Below, one piece after another: positions 59,963 to 64,000 of a stretch of 64,000 bases of DNA (the stretch's first letter is position 1; each line of letters starts with the position of its first letter). The stretch is from Laccaria trichodermophora (Eukaryota > Basidiomycota > Agaricomycetes > Agaricales > Hydnangiaceae). The notes below the pieces were generated by a model, which saw only the letters and a list, made by a program, of their open reading frames with translations, did not search any database and was not told where the DNA came from. The translations under genes and the position numbers were made by a program. Location of the stretch: NCBI GenBank assembly GCA_018417955.1, contig JACTVC010000014.1, positions 682,001-746,000 of the forward strand, written 5' to 3'.

Positions 59963-62900
59963 TATGAATAATGTACTTCAAGGAGGTAGAAAACACACTT
60001 CCTGAAAGGCAGAAAATGCCAAAGCAATGGTCAGTATGACTCACACACTTCAAGAGGTAGAAAACACACTTCCTGAAAGGCAGGAAATGCCAAAGCAAGG
60101 GTCAGTATGACTCACACACTTCAAGAGGTAGAAAACTCACTCTCTGAAAGGCAGAAAATGCCAAAGCCATGGTCAGTATGGCTCACACACTTCAGGAGGT
60201 AGAAAACTCACCAGCTGAAAGGCAGACAATGCCAAAGCAATGGTCAGTATGACTCACACACTTCAAGAGGTAGAAAACACACTCTCTGAAAGGCAGAAAA
60301 TGCCAAAGCAATGGTCAGTATGATTCACACACTTCAAGGGGTAGAAAACACACTTCCTGAAAGGCAGAAAATGCCAAAGCAATGGTCAGTATGACTCACA
60401 CACTTCAAGAGGTAGAAAACACACTGCCTGAAAGGCAGAAAATGCCAAAGCAATGGTCAGTATGACTCACACACTTCAAGAGGTAGAAAACACACATCCT
60501 GAAAGGCAGAAAATGCCAAAGCAATGGTCAGTATGACTCACACACTTCAAGAGGTAGAAAACACACTTCCTGAAAGGCAGAAAATGCCAAAGCAATGGTC
60601 AGTATGACTCACACACTTCAAGAGATAGAAAACACACTCTCTGAAAGGCAGAAAATGCCAAGGCAATGGTCAGTATGACTCACACACTTCAAGGGGTAGA
60701 AAACTCACTTCCTGAAAGGCAGGAAATGCCAAAGCAATGGTCAGTATGACTCACACACTTCAGGAGGTAGAAAACACACTCTCTGAAAGGCAGGAAATGC
60801 CAAAGCAATGGTTAGTATGACTCACACACTTCAAGAGGTAGAAAACTCACTCTCTGAAAGGCAGAAAATGCCAAAGCCATGGTCAGTATGGCTCACACAT
60901 TTCAGGAGGTAGAAAACTCACCAGCTGAAAGGCAGAAAATGCCAAAGCAATGGTCAGTATGACTCACACACTTCAAGAGGTAGAAAACACACTCTCTGAA
61001 AGGCAGAAAATGCCAAAGCAATGGTCAGTATGACTCACACACTTCAAGAGGTAGAAAACACACTCTCTGAAAGGCAGGACATGCCAAAGCAATGGTCAGT
61101 ATGACTCACACACTTCAAGAGGTAGAAACACACTTCCTGAAAGACAGAAAATGCCAAAGGAAGGGTCAGTGTGACTCACACACTTCAAGAGGTAGAAAAC
61201 ACACTCTCTGAAAGGCAGAAAATGTCAAAGCAATGGTCAGTATGACTCACACACTTCAAGAGGTAGAAAACACACTCTCTGAAAGGCAGAAAATGCCAAA
61301 GCAATGGTCAGTATGACTCACACACTTCAAGAGGTAGAAAACACACTCTCTGAAAGGCAGGAAATGCCAAAGCAATGGTCAGTATGACTCACACGCTTCA
61401 AGGGGTAGAAAACACACATCCTGAAAGGCAGAAAATGCCAAAGCAATGGTCAGTATGACTCTCACCCTTCAAGGTGTAGAAAACTCACTTCCTGAAAGGC
61501 AGAAAATGCCAAAGCAATGGTTAGTATCACTCACACACTTCAAGAGGTAGAAAACACACTTCCTGAGAGGCAGAAAATGCCAAAGCAATGGTCAGTATGA
61601 CTCACACACTTCAAGAGGTAGAAAACACACTTCCTGAAAGGCAGAAAATACCAAAGCAATGGTCAGTATGACTCACACACTTCAAGAGGTAGAAAACATA
61701 CTTCCTGAAAGGCAGAAAATGCCAAAGCAATGGTCAGTATGACTCACACACTTCAAGAGGTAGAAAACACACCAGCTGCAAGGCAGACAATGCCAAAGCA
61801 ATGGTCAGAATGACTCACACACTTCAAGAGGTAGAAAACACACATCCTGAAAGGCAGAAAATGCCAAAGCAATGGTCAGTATGACTCACACACTTCAAGA
61901 GGTAGAAAACACACCAGCTGCAAGGCAGGAAATGCCAAAGCAATGTTCAGTATGACTCACACACTTCAAGAGGTAGAAAACACACCTTCTGAAAGGCAGG
62001 AAATGCCAAAGCAATGTTCAGTATGACTCACACACTTCAAGAGGTAGAAAACTCACATCCTGAAAAGCAGGAAATGCCACAGCAATGTTCAGTATGACTC
62101 ACACACTTCAAGAGGTAGAAAACACACTCTCTGAAAGGCAGGAAATGCCAAAGCAATGGTCAGTATGACTCACACACTTCAAGAGGTAGAAAACACACTT
62201 CCTGAAAGGCAGAAAATGCCAAAGCAATGGTCAGTATGACTCACACACTTCAAGAGGTAGAAAACACACCAGCTGCAAGGCAGACAATGCCAAAGCAATG
62301 GTCAGAATGACTCACACACTTCAAGAGGTAGAAAACACACATCCTGAAAGGCAGAAAATGCCAAAGCAATGGTCAGTATGACTCACACACTTCAAGAGGT
62401 AGAAAACACACCAGCTGCAAGGCAGGAAATGCCAAAGCAATGTTCAGTATGACTCACACACTTCAAGAGGTAGAAAACACACCTTCTGAAAGGCAGGAAA
62501 TGCCAAAGCAATGTTCAGTATGACTCACACACTTCAAGAGGTAGAAAACTCACATCCTGAAAAGCAGGAAATGCCACAGCAATGTTCAGTATGACTCACA
62601 CACTTCAAGAGGTAGAAAACACACTCTCTGAAAGGCAGGAAATGCCAAAGCAATGGTCAGTATGACTCACACACTTCAAGAGGTAGAAAACACACTTCCT
62701 GAAAGGCAGAAAATGCCAAAGCAATGGTCAGTATGACTCACACACTTCAAGAGGTAGAAAACACACCTCCTGAAAGGCAGACAATGCCAAAGCAATGGTT
62801 AGTATGACTCACACACTTCAAGACATAGAAAATTCACATCCTGGGAGGCAGGAAATGCCAAAGCAATGGTTAGTATGACTCACACATCAAAAGGTAGAAA

Positions 62901-64000
62901 ACACACTTCCTGAAAGGCAGAAAATGCCAAAGTAATGGTCAGTATCACTCACACACTTCAGGAGGTAGAAAACACACTCTCTGAAAGGCAGGAAATGCCA
63001 AAGCCATGGTCAGTATGACTCACATACTGAAGGAGGTAGAAAACTCACATCCTGAGAAGCAGAAAATGCCAAAGCAATGGTCAGTCTGACTCACACATGT
63101 CAAAATGTAGAAAACACACTTCCTAAAAGGCAGAAAATGCCAAAGCAATGGTCAGTATGACTCACAGACTTCAAGAGGTAGAAGACACACTCTCTGAAAG
63201 GCAGGAAATGCCAAAGCCATGGTCAGTATGACTCACATACTGAAGGAGGTAGAAAACACACTCTCTGAAAGGCAGGAAATCCCAAAGCAATGGTCAGTAT
63301 GACTTACACACTTCAGGAGGTAGACAACACACTCTCTGAAAGGCAGGAAATCCCAAAGCAATGGTCAGTTGACTCACACACTTCAGCAGGTAGAAAACAC
63401 ACCAGCTGAAAGGCAGAAAATCCCAAAGCAATGGTTAGTATGACTCACACACTTCAGGAGGTAGAAAACACACTCTCTGAAAATGCCAAAGCAATGTTCA
63501 GTATGACTCACACACTTCAGGAGGTAGAAAACACACTCTCTGAAAGGCAGAAAATGCCAAAGCAATGGTCAGTATGACTCACACACTTCAAGAGGTAGAA
63601 AACACACTCTCTGAAAGGCAGAAAATGCCAAAGCAATGGTCAAGCAATGGTCAGCATGACTCACACACTTCAAGGGGTAGAAAACACACCAGCTGCAAGG
63701 CAGACAATGCCAAAGCAATGGTCAGTATGACTCACACATATCAAGAGGTAGAAAACACACTCTCTGAAAGGCAGAAAAGGCCAAAGCAATGGTCAGTATA
63801 ACTCACACATGTCAAGAGGTAGAAAACACACTTCCTGAAAGGCAGAAAATGCCAAAGCAATGGTCAGTATGACTCACAAATGTCAAAAGATAGAAAATGC
63901 ACCAGCTGAAAGGCAAGAAATGCCAAAGCCATGGTCAGTTTGACTCACACATGTCAAGAGGTAGAAAACACACCAGCTGAAAGGCAGAAAATGCCAGGGT
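59963..64000. repeat. 71-bp satellite array, about 57 copies, continuing past the window edge
   Basis: Tandem units of 71 bp (landmarks GGTAGAAAACACAC, GAAAGGCAGAAAATGCC, AAGCAATGGTCAGTATGAC, TCACACACTTCAAGA) fill the right end without spacers. Most units differ at one to five positions; a few have small indels (for example near 61128, 62886, 63480 and 63640). A variable triplet lies between ACAC and CTGAAAGGCAG. Longer blocks are duplicated inside the array. Read on the minus strand, each unit has donor-, branch- and acceptor-like motifs. The left border degenerates into the first exon of the neighbouring gene. Confidence 0.95.

Noticed and set aside
59963..64000. CRISPR-like array
   Set aside because: Units are contiguous 71-bp repeats without unique spacers, and the genome is eukaryotic.

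Overview
This is a eukaryotic nuclear segment, most likely from an Agaricomycete-type basidiomycete. Genes are intron-rich (mostly 45-65 bp introns with GT/GC donors and a CTGAC/CTAAC-like branch site), spacing is compact, and several families are typical of mushroom-forming fungi: short-N-terminus NB-ARC/TPR receptors, TKL kinases with HGD catalytic loops, a Crinkler-type protein and divergent CorA transporters. The species cannot be named from the sequence alone.

Left part (1-11.4 kb): a Swi5-like recombination mediator at the edge, an acidic nuclear-type protein, a 1334-aa AGC kinase with a split PX-like domain, and a CorA-type divalent-cation transporter (copy A). Accessory block (11.4-25.6 kb): a hAT-type element carrying a nested TA-flanked MITE, a palindrome-rich repeat zone, an NB-ARC/TPR receptor gene split by a second hAT-type element with a perfect 8-bp target duplication, a decayed and partly inverted CorA pseudogene, and a 2.5-kb fold-back element with about 1.14-kb arms.

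Middle (25.6-46.6 kb): mevalonate diphosphate decarboxylase, a two-repeat coiled-coil protein, a second intact CorA gene (copy B), and a kinase with a possible MLKL/HeLo-like N-terminal bundle followed by ARM-like repeats. Two inverted copies of a cyclin-box-like gene flank the CorA-B/kinase pair, and a third broken copy lies at 46 kb. An F-box-like gene, a long-TIR TA-flanked element and an apparently intact Crinkler-type gene complete the block. Right part (47-64 kb): a C2H2 zinc-finger protein, a PNPOx-like FMN protein, a full-length ABCA-type transporter and a lineage-specific two-exon gene whose 5' end runs into a 71-bp satellite of about 57 copies that continues past the window edge.

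Functionally the window mixes housekeeping (recombination, mevalonate pathway, Mg2+ transport, lipid transport, signalling) with a self/non-self or cell-death flavoured set (NLR, MLKL-like kinase, Crinkler). The most unusual feature is the 71-bp satellite. On the minus strand, in the sense of the neighbouring gene, every unit carries a donor, branch-point and acceptor-like motif plus a hypervariable triplet placed directly after the acceptor AG.
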